In this document: one piece after another, positions 49,791-60,440 of the stretch
How positions within the stretch are numbered: the first letter of the stretch is position 1
Layout of the letters: each line of letters starts with the position of its first letter
Translations under genes and position numbers: made by a program
Source: Prorocentrum cordatum
Lineage: Eukaryota > Sar > Dinophyceae > Prorocentrales > Prorocentraceae
Length of the DNA stretch: 64,000 nucleotides
Reading direction: 5' to 3'
Assembly (NCBI GenBank): GCA_963575745.1
Contig: CAUYUJ010012669.1
Coordinates: 196,001 to 260,000, forward strand
The notes under the pieces: model-generated
The model's input: the letters and a program-made list of their open reading frames with translations, nothing else
Told to the model about the DNA's origin: nothing
Databases searched by the model: none

Positions 49791-50660
49791 CTGCGGTGGT
49801 GGTAGTGGTGGTGGTGGTGGTTGTGGTGGTGGGCTGTGGTGGTGGTGGCGGTGGTGGTGGTTGTGGTAGTTGTGGTGGTTTGTTGCGGTGGTGGTGGTTG
49901 TGGTTGTGGTTGGTGGTGGGGGTGGTGGTGGTTGTGGTGGTGGTGGTGGTGTGGTGGTGGTGTGGTGGTTGTGGTTGTGGTGGTGGTTGTGGTGGTGGTG
50001 GGTTGTGGTGGTGGTGGTGGGTGGCGGTGGTGGTCGTTGTGGTGGTGATGGTGTGGTTGGTTTGTTGTGATGGTGGTGGTGGTGGTTGTGGTGGTGGGTT
50101 GAGGTGGTGGTGGTGGTTTGGGGGTGTGGTGGTGGTGGTTTGTGGTGGTGGTGGTGGGTTGTGGTGGTGGTGGTGGTTTGGTGGTGATGTGGTGGTGGTG
50201 GTGTGGTGGTGGATTGAGGTGGTGGCGATGGTTTGTGAAGTGTGGTGGTGGTGGTGTGGTGGCGGTGGTGGTGGTGGTATGGTGGTTTGTGGTGGTGGTG
50301 GTGGTGGTGGTGAGTTGTGCTGCTGGTAGTGGTGGTGGTGGTGGTGGCGTTGGTGGCGGTGGTGTGGTAGATTGTGGTGGTGGTGGCAGTGGTGGTGGTG
50401 GTGTTTTGTGGTGGTGGTGGTGGTGGTGAGTGAGTTATGGTGGTGGTGGTGGTTGTGGGGGTGGTGGTGGCTGAGACGGTGGTGGTGGTTGTGGTTGTGT
50501 GGTGTGTTGGTGGTGGTGGTGGTGGGTTGAGGTGGTGGTGGTGGTGGTTGTGGGGGTGGTGGTGGCTGAGACGGTGGTGGTGGTTGTGGTTGTGTGGTGT
50601 GTTGGTGGTGGTGGTGGTGGTGGTGGGTTGAGGTGGTGGAGGTGGTAGTGGTGGTTGATG
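49791..50660. repeat. (GGT)n tract, about 870 bp
   Basis: Almost continuous GGT/TGG/TGT steps, strongly strand-biased (G and T on the plus strand). Every frame is open in both directions, giving false 200-450-codon ORFs. Confidence 0.95.
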
Positions 50661-51940
50661 TAGTGGTGGTAATCGTCGCTGCGTCCCCGCCGTCGGCAAT
50701 GCTGGCCGCCGCCAGCGCTGGCGCCGGCGCCGGGCCGCCTCCTGCCTCGCCCTCCTTGCCTACCTACCTACCTGCCTCCCTCCTACCTCCTGCCCGCCTC
50801 TTACGCTACCTCCTACCCCGCCTTCTGTGCCTACGTGCCGCCAATATCCTTCCTGCCTCCTATCTGCCTCTTGCCCCAACTTCCTGTTGGAGGACAACCA
50901 CTCACAGATCTAGGACGATATGTTTTTCCAATCCAACTGCTTTTCCTCCACTTCGGCCTCCGGCGTCTTTCGTCGGGCCCTGGGGCCTGCAGAAACCGTC
51001 TGGGACGAAAAACTACCCCGTGGGAAGGGGCCAGGACTCTTGGGGCCCCGCGTTGAAACATCACATCGTCGTAAGGCTGGGTTGCAGTCGCGGCGCTGAA
51101 GTGAGGACCATTCTGGGTTCAGGAGGGGGCTCTGTTTTTTGGGCCCGTTCCTCAGGTCCAGGTCGGGGGGCGCGTTCGCGGCCGAGGCTCGCCGCGGCCG
51201 CAGCAAAAAAAACCCTTCGTTCCTGATGCGGCGTCTTGTATACCTTCTCCTTTTTCCTCCTCCCCCGTCCTAGGACGGGGGAGGGGGGGGGACCTCCCCC
51301 GGGGGAAACAACCAGAGTACGAGGGGAATGAATGGACGGGGGAGGGAGGGGTGGACCTGCAATGACTTTTCGAGTCGTCTCCACGCGCCGGCGAAACATG
51401 TCGCGATGTACCTCTCTTCTCCGTGGCTCTTCGCTCGGGGGCCGCGTCCCTGCCCGAAGCCCAGCAGAACCCACGGCTGCGACCGTCAGAATTCGCAAGT
51501 CGGTGCGCCCGTCTTGCATGTTTCCTTGGGGGGGGGGGAGGCGCTCGCCCCCTCACACAAGTGTGCAGGCGTGGAGGCCCTGCGCAGGAGTGCGTGCAGC
51601 TTGAGAAACAGCGGACGTGCAGGTGCGCAGGTGTGCGGGCGCATGTGCGCACAAGAGACCACCAACGGGGAACACGCGGGCTGCGGGCCCCTGCGGGTCC
51701 CTGCTTTGGCGGAAAGTGGCCGCGCTCCGGGCCCCGAGGGCCCACCGAATCGAGCGGCCCGGGGGCGCGGAGCTGGTCCTAAACGGGATGTCGCCGATCG
51801 GAACTCCAGAAGCCAACGCCGTGAACATAAGCGATGGTTCAGGAAGTGCGGGGTTCTTCTGGCGACCCTGGCGACGACGGCGTCGACGATGCCGGAAACC
51901 CAGACCACCCTCGCATCATGAAAAAATCTCGACGTGAGGA
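50661..51940. other. Intron-like, no gene supported
   Basis: Includes CTACCTACCTGCC pyrimidine steps to 50,880 and one repeat D copy at 50,918-51,060 (GTCTGGGACGAAAAACTACC). GC-rich sequence follows with many unrelated open frames. Confidence 0.45.
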
Positions 51941-51946
51941 TTTTCC

Positions 51947-52110
51947 TTTTTGTTGTTTTCCATTTTCGGCTTCTGGGTGCCCTCGCCGGGCCCTGTGACC
52001 GGTTCAAAACGACCCAGGACGAAGGATCGGCCCCGGGGAATGGGTCGAGACATCACCACTTCGGGGATCTCGGGAGCGGGGGTCCTCTGGCGACGCCTGG
52101 CGACGACGGC
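51947..52110 (+). repeat. Dispersed short repeat D, well preserved
   Basis: CATTTTCGGCTTCTGGGTGC, CCTCGCCGGGCCCTGTGACC, AAAACGACCCAGGACGAAGG, GGGGAATGGGTCGAGACATC, TCGGGGATCTCGGGAG. The GGGTCGAGACA part resembles a Pol III B box. 51,880-51,900 and 52,090-52,120 carry a repeated CTGGCGACGACGGCGTCGAC. Confidence 0.75.
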
Positions 52111-52559
52111 GTCGACGATGCCGGAGAAGAATGGCAAGGGGTTGGTCCCTGAAATCCTGGCGCCGCATTTTTGTCACGCCCCGCGATGTCGCCTGGATTG
52201 GTCCAGTTCGGGAGTTGCAGGAGAAAGACCGGGTCTCATTTTGGCCTTGGTCACGATGTTGCAATTCGACGTGGGGCATGGGTTGGCGGGTCCAGGAGGC
52301 TCAACTGCTCCGCCTCCTTCTCCTGCTCCTTGGCCTTCTTTTGCTCTTCCTCCAGATCTGCGCCCCCCCCAACAAATTACCTCCAGCAGATTATTTGTTC
52401 AGTCCGTCGGCCTGGACAGCGGGGATCGTTCAAAGAACGAGCGGCTCTCGCGGTGGCAGAGACCGTGGCACACGTCGCCATGCCAGGATCCAGCCGTCCT
52501 GTATTGTGGAGCAGAGTGCCCAGACCCTTCGCGTCGTGACGCAATCACGGCGACGATGT

Positions 52560-52578
52560 TTGTAATTGTTGTTGTTGT

Positions 52579-52617
<39 letters not shown>

Positions 52618-52619
52618 GG

Positions 52620-52654
<35 letters not shown>

Positions 52655-52680
52655 GATATTGTTGTCGTTGTTGTTGCTGC
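52560..52680. repeat. (GTT)n tract
   Basis: About 120 bp of GTT with GCT variants. It directly abuts a repeat D copy. Confidence 0.95.
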
Positions 52681-52840
52681 TGCAGTTTTCGGCCTCTGAG
52701 AGCCCTCGCTGAGTCCTGGGACCGGCCACTAAAGCGAATCAAGATGAAAAGCCAGTCCTGGTGAAAGGTTCCAGACCTCTAGGGTCCACGATTTTCACAG
52801 AAGAAAATATAAAACACGACGTCGGAGGTCTGGGTGGTGG
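52681..52840 (+). repeat. Dispersed short repeat D
   Basis: AGTTTTCGGCCTCTGAGAGC, CCTCGCTGAGTCCTGGGACC, AAGATGAAAAGCCAGTCCTG, AAACACGACGTCGGAGGTCT. Confidence 0.75.
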
Positions 52841-53590
52841 GGTTCCGGGACCCCCAGAAATCCCTCCATAGGTTATAGGTTTGGGACCCCTTTAATATTC
52901 GATTCGGACGAGGAGTCTGAGATTTAGGGGTGGGGGTGGGGGCTGCCCTACAATTGCTGCTCCCAACCCAGCAGGAGCACACGGAGTACGCCGTGTCCGC
53001 AGTCGTTGCTTCTCAGAGGAGGGCTTTCTATTGCTGCGCTTCGTCGCTGGCGATAAGCGTCCGGTAAGCCACACAGACTTGCCAACTGACCTTTCAATTT
53101 GTGCAGGATGTTTGGGATACGAGGCTGGACTGTCAGTTTGGAGGAAATGGAGATCTAGAACAGCAGATATGTACATGATGGGCAGGATGTTCCTGGGTGC
53201 GTGAACAGGAGGCTGTCATTCACAGAGTTTGGGCTCTGAATCGCGTGCCGATGATCGTGCGAACGCCTGGTATGATGAGCAGCATGACTTGAAGCCTTGC
53301 TAAAGCTTTTGGCGTGCTCGGGACTGTATACTATGATGTCCTTGCGTCTGTCTGCCGTATCATAATGCTGTCACATCCACCGCCAAGATTTCAGACGTTG
53401 TACTTGCCATCTCGGTGCCATCGTCCGGGATACAAAAACAGAGCTGCGCGCTTTGCGCCGAGTCACCAGAGGTCCCAAGAGGGCTCTGGAGGCCCAAGTC
53501 GACATGAAACACGTTTCTAAAACGTTGATACTCAGTCTTCGGCGAGCAGGAGGAGGATCCAGAGGCTACAGCCCTTCCGAGATGAATCAG
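52841..53590. other. Intron-like, one weak coding hint
   Basis: 52,960-53,035 reads QQEHTEYAVSAVVASQ on the plus strand, faintly like an FN3 F strand, but no exon edges could be set. The rest (lower GC, 53,040-53,450) shows nothing recognisable. Confidence 0.3.
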
Positions 53591-53826
53591 GTCAGCGCAG
53601 AAACAGAGGCGGAGCAGGATGAGGAGGGGGATGAGGGGGAGGAGGAGGAGGAGGAGGAGGAGGAGGAGGAGGAGGAGGAGGAGGAGGAGGAGCAGGATGA
53701 TGATGAGGAGGAGGAGGAGGAGGAGGAGGCGGAGGAGAAGGAGGAGGAGGAGGAGGAGTGGGAGGAGGAAAGAAGGAGGAGGAGGAGGAGAAGGAGGAGG
53801 TGGAGGGGGAGAAGAAGAAGGATCAG
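53591..53826. repeat. (GAG)n purine tract
   Basis: GAGGAGGAG and GAAGGAG steps, all purine on the plus strand, ending at the acceptor-like GATCAG ahead of an FN3 exon. Confidence 0.9.
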
Positions 53827-53964
53827 GGGGATCCCGGCGCCAGCTACAGCTTCTCGGTGGGCTGCGAGACTCTGGCGGGGCGGTCCCCCTACACCGACAG
53901 CCTCACAGTCATAGCCGCGAAGGCGCCAGCGCAGGCCAGCACCGGGGGATGCGGGGGCGAGCGT
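53827..53964 (+). CDS. Fibronectin type III exon, C-terminal half of a domain
   Basis: After GATCAG the frame reads GDPGASYSFSVGCETLAGRS, PYTDSLTVIAAKAPAQAS. This is the E-F-G strand part of FN3: G-x-x-Y-x-F-x-V, then the A-G-x-S-x-Y turn, then the last strand TDSLTVIAA. A possible donor (GAGC/GTTGAT) is near 53,964. It is on the same strand as the N-half exons at 47,388 and 55,608 and most probably belongs to the same large gene. The long purine tract directly before an acceptor is unusual, since a pyrimidine tract would be expected. Confidence 0.6.
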
Positions 53965-55607
53965 TGATGAGGAGGCCCAGATTTCCTTCACTTTCCTCCC
54001 TCCACTTTCCTCACTCCTTCCTTTGCCTCCTCTGCTCTGCTCGATCCTCCTTCAGCAGAGTTTGGTTGTTCCTGCCTTCCGGCCCTTGTATAAATTTCTG
54101 ACTCTTCCACGCATCTTTATGGCTCCAGTTCCCACTTATCAAATCCGGCTCCCGCTTCTGACTCCAGCACTTGTATTTCTCCGACTGGTTCACGTGTTTC
54201 CCGACTCGAGCTCCCGACCTTCCGATTCCAGATGTGTCGGTGTACATGTAGCGGGCTCCAACTTCCAGGCCGACTCCTGAGGGCTCTGGCTCCCCCGCGC
54301 TGCCCCTCTTCGGGCCAGCATCGCGCGCTCACCTTGCGTGCCCCTCCCTCGTGGACTCCTCTGTGCTGCGCTTTTTCTCCACTCCTCCTCATACCCGCCC
54401 TCTCTCCCTTGACTCCCCTGTCCTTGCTCCTTCTCCTCCTGCGTCTCTTCCTCCCCCGATCTCCTTCCTCCTCCTCTTACGTCCTCTTCCTCCGTCCTCT
54501 TCCTCCTCCTGTCTCCTCCTGCGACCTGCTCGGTCCTCCTCCTGCTCCTCCTGTTGGTCCTCCTCCTGCTCCCTTCTTGAGGGCACCGTCAGCGGCGGCC
54601 GTCCCAGTCAGGCTCACACCCAATCTCGCGCCGAATGCGGTCCCAGGCAACATAATCTTGCCTCGAGCGCTGGGAGTAGTTTGTTTCGGTCCTGGGGCGC
54701 AGTGATGGCCCCCAGAGGCTGAAGACGGCAAACAACCGCCCGCCCACATTTTTTCTCGACGCGAGCATGTCAGGGCCTCTCTCTCGCCCATCACCTCCGC
54801 TGGCTCCTGCTGGAGCGGCACCCAGGACGAGGAGTCACAGGGCCCCCTCAGACCCCAGGGCGCCCCGAGGGGCCCCGCACGTCCAGGTGCCTTGGATCCC
54901 CGACCCTCCTCGAGCCCCTCGACCGTCAAGCCCCGAACCTCGAGCGGAGCTGGGGCCTCTCAAGACCCAGCCGAGTCTTTTCAAACTCGGTCCTCGGACC
55001 CGAGCTGCGTCCAGGAGTGATGAGGACACGAAGTTGCAGGAACGACTAACCAACGAGACGAGAGCTTCGTCGCCGTCGCCGTCGCCGTCACCGTCGCCGT
55101 CGCTGGCGTCGTCGTCTCTGAGGATGAGCAGGCTCGAGGAAACGGGTATCCTCGATGGGACGAAGTATTGCGATTTGTTGTCGCAGCTTCCTTGAGATCT
55201 CGCGGTGAGGAGGTTCCCAGAATTCCACAAAGGCTTGAAGAGGGCCAGAAACGCTTCTAAAAATGCTCGGTCCTCCAACCTCGACTTTCGATTTCGACCC
55301 CTCCCCAAGAGCCAGCCTCTCATCCTGAGTCGTTCCTGACGGCCCTAGGACCAAGAAGCGGCCCCACAGGCCGAACACGTAGAGCAAAGCGCCGGCACGA
55401 TTCTGTTGACCTGGATCACGGAAACACCTTCCCGCTGCATTTTCCAAGCCCGATCGATCCGCGATGGTCCCGGAACCCAGCATAGGGCGACATCGTCAGG
55501 TGCGAACAGAATTGCGACGCCAGGATCTCATTGTTTATTACCATTGCCCAGATTTGAGGCCCCGCCGTCGTTGTCGGCGTCGTCGTCGTCGTCGTCGTCG
55601 AGGGGTA
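53965..55607. other. Intron-like, no gene supported
   Basis: 54,300-54,580 is CT-rich (TCCTCC steps). 55,070-55,110 is a (GTCGCC)n stretch. 55,270-55,340 is a decayed repeat D. Long frames here follow composition. Confidence 0.45.
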
Positions 55608-55700
55608 GCCGCACCGCTGCAGGTGACGTCGCTGGCGGTCACGCAGCAGACGTCGGGCAGCGTGTCGCTTTCGTGGGGCGCCGTGCCTCCAGCCGGGCGC
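55608..55700 (+). CDS. Fibronectin type III exon, N-terminal half of a domain
   Basis: After GGGGTAG the frame reads APLQVTSLAVTQQTSGSVSL then SWGAVPPAGRP. This matches the start of an FN3 domain: L-x-V, the T-S-x-S-V-S-L-S-W strand with the invariant Trp, and the PP turn. The 3' edge is unclear; no good donor was found before 55,700. It follows the C-half exon at 53,827 and would begin the next domain of a tandem-FN3 protein. Confidence 0.55.
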
Positions 55701-55769
55701 CCGGCATTCCGGGCCGGGGGGCGGCCCTCGACGCCAGCCCGGACCCCCTCCCGTCGTGAAAGAAACGCG

Positions 55770-55900
55770 GCGTGAGTTTTTTGTTGATCTCTTCGCCCGG
55801 GAGCCCTCGCCCAGCCCCGGGGCCGTCCAAGAACAGCTCTGGATGAAGAGCCAGTCCTGGGGAGTGGGTCGAGACGTCCGAAGGTGCAGGCTGGGAAAAA
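55770..55900 (+). repeat. Dispersed short repeat D
   Basis: CGGGAGCCCTCGCCCAGCCC, GTCCAAGAACAGCTCTGGAT, GAAGAGCCAGTCCTGGGGAG, GGGTCGAGACGTCC. Well preserved. Confidence 0.75.
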
Positions 55901-56084
55901 ATCATGGCGCCTGGGGCCTGGGGCCTGGGAACGGCAGCGGCGGTGGCGGCGGCGGCAACGGCGTTGTTGAGCAGTTGTGCTGGGCGTTCCTGCGCAGGGT
56001 CCTGTCACCACGGCTGGAGGATGCAGCTCGAACAGCTCGCCACGGCGGCGGCGGCGGCGGCGGCAACGACCCCCCCCCGACCCC

Positions 56085-56175
56085 CGACGTTATGTTTTTT
56101 CGCAACGTGGACCCCCTGAGGTTTCGACCCATTCCCCAGGACCGGCTTTTCATCCGAGCAGTTTTTTTTCTCACA
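56085..56175 (-). repeat. Dispersed short repeat D, reverse
   Basis: CGTTATGTTTTTTCGCAACG, TGGACCCCCTGAGGTTTCGA, CCCATTCCCCAGGACCGGCT, TTTCATCCGAGCAG. Inverted relative to the copy 200 bp upstream. Confidence 0.75.
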
Positions 56176-56269
56176 TGCTTAGTGGGGTTCTCGTCTTCTT
56201 TCCACCTGTGCCCCGCAAACGTCTCCCCATCTCACCTCCTCTTCTCCTCACCCTTCTATTGTAGGGCAC

Positions 56270-56660
56270 GGCAGCAAAACGCACGCGCACACAGCGCACA
56301 CACAAACAAACACACGCACAAACACACACACACACACACACACACACTCACTCACTCACTCACTCACTCACTCACACACACACAGACACACACACACACA
56401 CGCCACACACACCATGCATACACGCACTTGCAGCCGCACACGCGCCATACAACGCTAGGGTACATCTGGCGCGTTCAGTGCAAGATACACCAGAGGCTGC
56501 GTAACACAACATACCACTCCTTCTCCACGCATACACGCATCAGACATGCGCACGCAGGACATAATCACACATGCTTCGCATACGAAGCACGGCACAAAAC
56601 ATGGCACCCACATGATACACACGCCCACATACAGCCGCACAAGCAGCATACGCATACACA
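56270..56660. repeat. (CA)n and (CTCA)n microsatellites and CACAC-rich stretch
   Basis: ACACACAC and ACTCACTC runs at 56,290-56,410, then CA-rich sequence with CATACACGC steps to 56,660. Confidence 0.9.
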
Positions 56661-57070
56661 AGAGTGGAATTTTCTCCACACCGCATGGGGTACACGCAGG
56701 GATGGTCCCACACCGCAGTCTTTATCCGTCTCAGGGTGTCTCAGGGTCGCTGGGCGTGGCAGGCGTGGCATTTTCTCCACACCACAGGGGGTGTGCAGGG
56801 GTGGTCCCTGCGCGCGGTCTCTATCCGTCTCAGGGTCGCGGGGCGTGACAGGCGTTGCATTTTCTCCACTCTGCAGGGGGGTGCGCAGGAGGTGGTCCCT
56901 GCACGCGGTCTCTATCCGTCTCAGGGTCGCGGGGCGTGGCAGGCGTGACACTTTCTCCACACCGTAAGGGGTGTGTATGGGGTGGTCCCTGCACGCGGTC
57001 TCTGTCCGTCGCAGTGTTGCTGTGCGTGGCAGGCGTGACTCCTTCTCTAGACCAGAGGAAGTCCGCAGGG
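56661..57070. repeat. ~90-bp tandem repeat, about five units
   Basis: TTTTCTCCACAC starts fall near 56,669, 56,771, 56,860, 56,951 and (decayed) 57,041. Shared: GGTGGTCCCTGC, GCGGTCTCTATCCGTCTCAG, GGGTCGCGGGGCGTGGCAGG. Confidence 0.9.
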
Positions 57071-57514
57071 GGCTGGGGCGCCAGGCGCGCCAACTTCGCA
57101 AAGCGTGGTAGGTGGCATTTTCTCGACGCCTGGCAATGGGCGCACGGCGTGAAACGCGCGGCACTTTCATGCCGCAGGGGGTGCGCAGGGTATTCGGGGC
57201 GCTATGCGTGCCAGGGGGCTGCCAGGGCCGCACGGCGAGGCAGGCGTGGCACCCGTCAATCGATCCCGAATGCTTCGCCGAATCACAAAAAGGCGCACGC
57301 CCATAGCAAATTCGAGCAAAGCAAGGTGCAATCTGAAGTGCCCACGCAGGACCCGAAATAGGTACGCCTCCCCCCCCCCGCAGATGCGGATAAGAGTTAG
57401 GGGGCGGTGGGGACGTCGGCAGTTTGCGAGACTCTGGAGAAGCCCGCCGCAGGCGCCAACGTTTCACACATTATACAACGAGCCCGCCGCAGGCGCGGAT
57501 ATTTTCGTTCAACC
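57071..57514. other. No gene supported
   Basis: Unique-looking stretch; 57,440-57,500 carries a duplicated GAGCCCGCCGCAGGCGC. No recognisable protein. Confidence 0.4.
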
Positions 57515-58935
57515 AATGTGGGTAGGTGGCGGGTGGGTCGCAAATGGGTCGCGGATGGGTCGCGGGTGGGTCGTTGTTGGGTCGTTGGTGGGCCGCGGGT
57601 GTAGAGGGCAGAAAATCCACCTCATAATAATCACCCCGACAAGCAAAGCCGTCTAGTAGACGCACACAAGGAATGAATCCAAAAGGCCAGGGCGGTTTAG
57701 TCAACTCCCAGGCCGTTAAGTAAACGTAAATTACCGGGTCTGGGTGGTTTTTCCTCCCTTGTGGGTGGGTCGCGGGGTGGGTCGCGGGTGGGTCGCGGGG
57801 TGGGTCGCGTGTGTGAGAGAGAACGACAGCAGGGCCACGAAGGACACGAAGTAGGCCACGAATGGCGACAGCGGGGACACGAAGGGAATGCGCATGGGGC
57901 CACGAAGAGCGCGAACGAGCGGGGGCCACGAAGGGCGCAGTTAATGCGGGGCCACAGAGGGCAACGATGGGGCCACTGAGGGTAGCAATTGGGCCACGTA
58001 GGACAGTGAGAGGGCCGCAAGCGGCGACAGCGGGGCCACGAAGGGCATGCACATGGGGCCACAACGGGCGCGAACGAGCGGGGGCCACGAAAGACATGCG
58101 CATGTTGAGCCACGGAGGGCAAAGACGGGGCCACTGACGGCAGCACCGGGGCCACGAAGGGCAGCGAGGGGGCCACGAAGGGCGATAGCGGGGCCACGAA
58201 GGGCATGTATATGGGGCCACCACGGTCGCGAACGAGCGGGGGCCACGAAGGGCATACATAAATGATTCATCTATGGGGCCACGAAGGGCAGCGAGGGAAC
58301 CACGAAGGGCTGCGACGGGGCTACGAAGGGGAGCGAGGGGGCCACGAAGGGCTGCAATGGGGCCACGAGGGGCTGCAACGGCGCCACGAAGGGCAGCGAA
58401 GGGGCCACGAAGGGCTGCAACGGGGCCGCGAAACAAAGCGAGGGGGCCACGAAGGGCTGCAACGGGGCCACGAAGGGCAGCGAGGGGGCCCCGAAGGGTT
58501 GCAACGGGGCCACGAAACAAAGCGAGGGGGCCACGAAGGGGTGCACGGGGCCTCGAAACAAAGCGAGGGGGCCCCGAAGGGCTGCAACGGGGCCACGAAG
58601 GGCAGTGAGATCCCGTTTCCTAGGTGATCTGCGAGGAGTCCTAAGCGTGAGCGCGATTCCTGGGCGCGTGGGTGTCGGGAGCGCGGCGCCTGAGTAAATT
58701 ACAAGAAATTCCAACGCGAGAGCGCTATTCGTCAGTATATTGCAAGCAAGTCTCCAGCGAGAGGGCGACTCCAGAGCGCCAGGAGAGCGATTCCTGAATC
58801 AATCGTAAGGAAGTCCCAAGCGAGAGCGCGACTCCTGAATAAAACGCGAGGAAGTCTCGAGCGGGAGCTCGGGTCCTGGTTAAATTGTGACGAAGTCTTG
58901 AGCGGGAGCAGTTGTTGTTGTTGTAACCCGGGGGC
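57515..58935 (-). repeat. Family C copy, inverted, with minisatellite
   Basis: GTGGGTCGCGGGTGGGTCG units at 57,520-57,600 and 57,760-57,810; minisatellite 57,830-58,610 (GGGGCCACGAAGGGCAGCGA); head units 58,620-58,910 (GAAGTCCCAAGCGAGAGCGC); then GTTGTTGTTGTAACCCGGGG at 58,912-58,931. Confidence 0.85.
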
Positions 58936-59039
58936 CAGGGGCCCAGTTTGAGCTTCAGGTCCTTGTCAAAAAACCGGGTGCGAGCGTCGACGGGCACACT
59001 TTGATTGAAAAAAATCGTATGCACCGGTGAGGGGGATCA

Positions 59040-60275
59040 TGCATAATTATTTTCCAGAAATGAGAGTTCAACAAGAACAACAACAGCAACAACAACATGA
59101 ACAACAACAACAACAACAACAACAATCATTTTACCCGAACGCTCAGTGTTCTCACCAGTGCCAGGGTTTTCATGCGACGCGAGACAATACCCCCACTTCG
59201 TGGGGGGGCAGTTCAAGCTCTACCAAATATCCAAACGACTCTTCGCGACCACCCAAACCCAGCTTCCCGCCCTATGACGTTGGGACACTTCACTTCGTGG
59301 CGTGCGGACGACCGTGGCTACTACACTGGCGTGGGGTACACACCCACAGAACTTGGTCACTTATTCGGGGCGCGCGTGTGCCCAGCATCCTGCAATTGTG
59401 ACATACAATACATGACACAGACAGACAGAGAGAGAGACAGAGAGCAGACAGAGAGAGAGACAGAGAGAGCGGAGTTGGTCACATTTTTGGGGCAAGTTCC
59501 TGAGATCGTCGTGTTTTTTGTTGGTCTTGCGCGCGCGAATGTCCACTTTACTTTTTTTTGCAAGGGAGTATTGAAATTTGATTATGTTAGAACAAGAAAA
59601 AGTAGCTCGCGCGAGCTCATGTAACATAAATGTTGAAAAACCATTGGTTTTGTGGGAGTCGGACAGCGCGCGCGGGATGAAATTTGGACATTTTTTTTTG
59701 AAAAACCATTGGGTTTTTGATGTTTTTATGTTGAAATCGTTACGAAACCTAAGGTTCTGGAAGGATTTCGTCTTGCGCGCGCGAATGTCCACTTTACCTT
59801 ATTTTTTGCAAGGGATTATTGAAATTTGATTATGTTAGAACAAGAAAAAGTAGCTCGCGCGAGCTCATGTAACATAAATGTTGAAAAACCATTGGTTTTG
59901 TGGGATTCGGACAGCGCGCGCGGAAGGACATTTTGACAATTTTTTCTTAAAAAACCATTGGGTTTTTGATGTTTTTATGTTAAAATCGTTACGAAACCTA
60001 AGGTTTTGGAAGGATTTCGTCTTGCGCGCACGAATGTCCACTTTACCTTATTTTTTGCAAGGGATTCTTGCAATTTGATCAAGTAAGAACAAGAATTTTC
60101 ATTTTATAGTGTTTTTTGCAAGGGAAAACGGATTACAACAAAACAACCGGATCTGGCATAATCCACTTTTCTGAAGCTTTCGCGAAAAAATGATGAAAAT
60201 GTAGCTGCGGCCTAGGTTTTGGAGGGGGGTCGTGCACCAGGGGTCCCAACAATAATTATTCTTTAGAAGTAATAA
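59040..60275 (-). repeat. Family B copy, inverted, with 248-bp internal tandem units
   Basis: Bounded by (CAA)n at 59,075-59,125 and 60,276. The block 59,140-59,360 matches the family B end (TGGCGTGCGGACGACCGTGG). Then a GAGACAGAGAGA tract, a satellite-core fragment (59,475-59,498), and tandem ~248-bp units starting at CAAGGGA near 59,561, 59,809 and 60,058. Each of the first two carries AGCTCGCGCGAGCT. Confidence 0.85.
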
Positions 60276-60325
60276 TGTTCAACAACAACAACAACAGCAA
60301 CAGCAACAGCAACAACAACAACATG

Positions 60326-60400
<75 letters not shown>

Positions 60401-60440
60401 AACAGCAACAACAACAGCAACGTCAACAACGCAACAAGCA
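60276..60440. repeat. (CAA)n tract
   Basis: About 165 bp of CAA with CAG variants beside the family B palindrome TTATTCTTTAGAAGTAATAA. Confidence 0.95.

Noticed and set aside
49332-50699. 455-codon minus-strand frame rich in Thr, His and Pro, and Gly/Val/Trp-rich plus-strand frames
   Set aside because: Translation of the (GGT)n tract; no non-repeat protein pattern.
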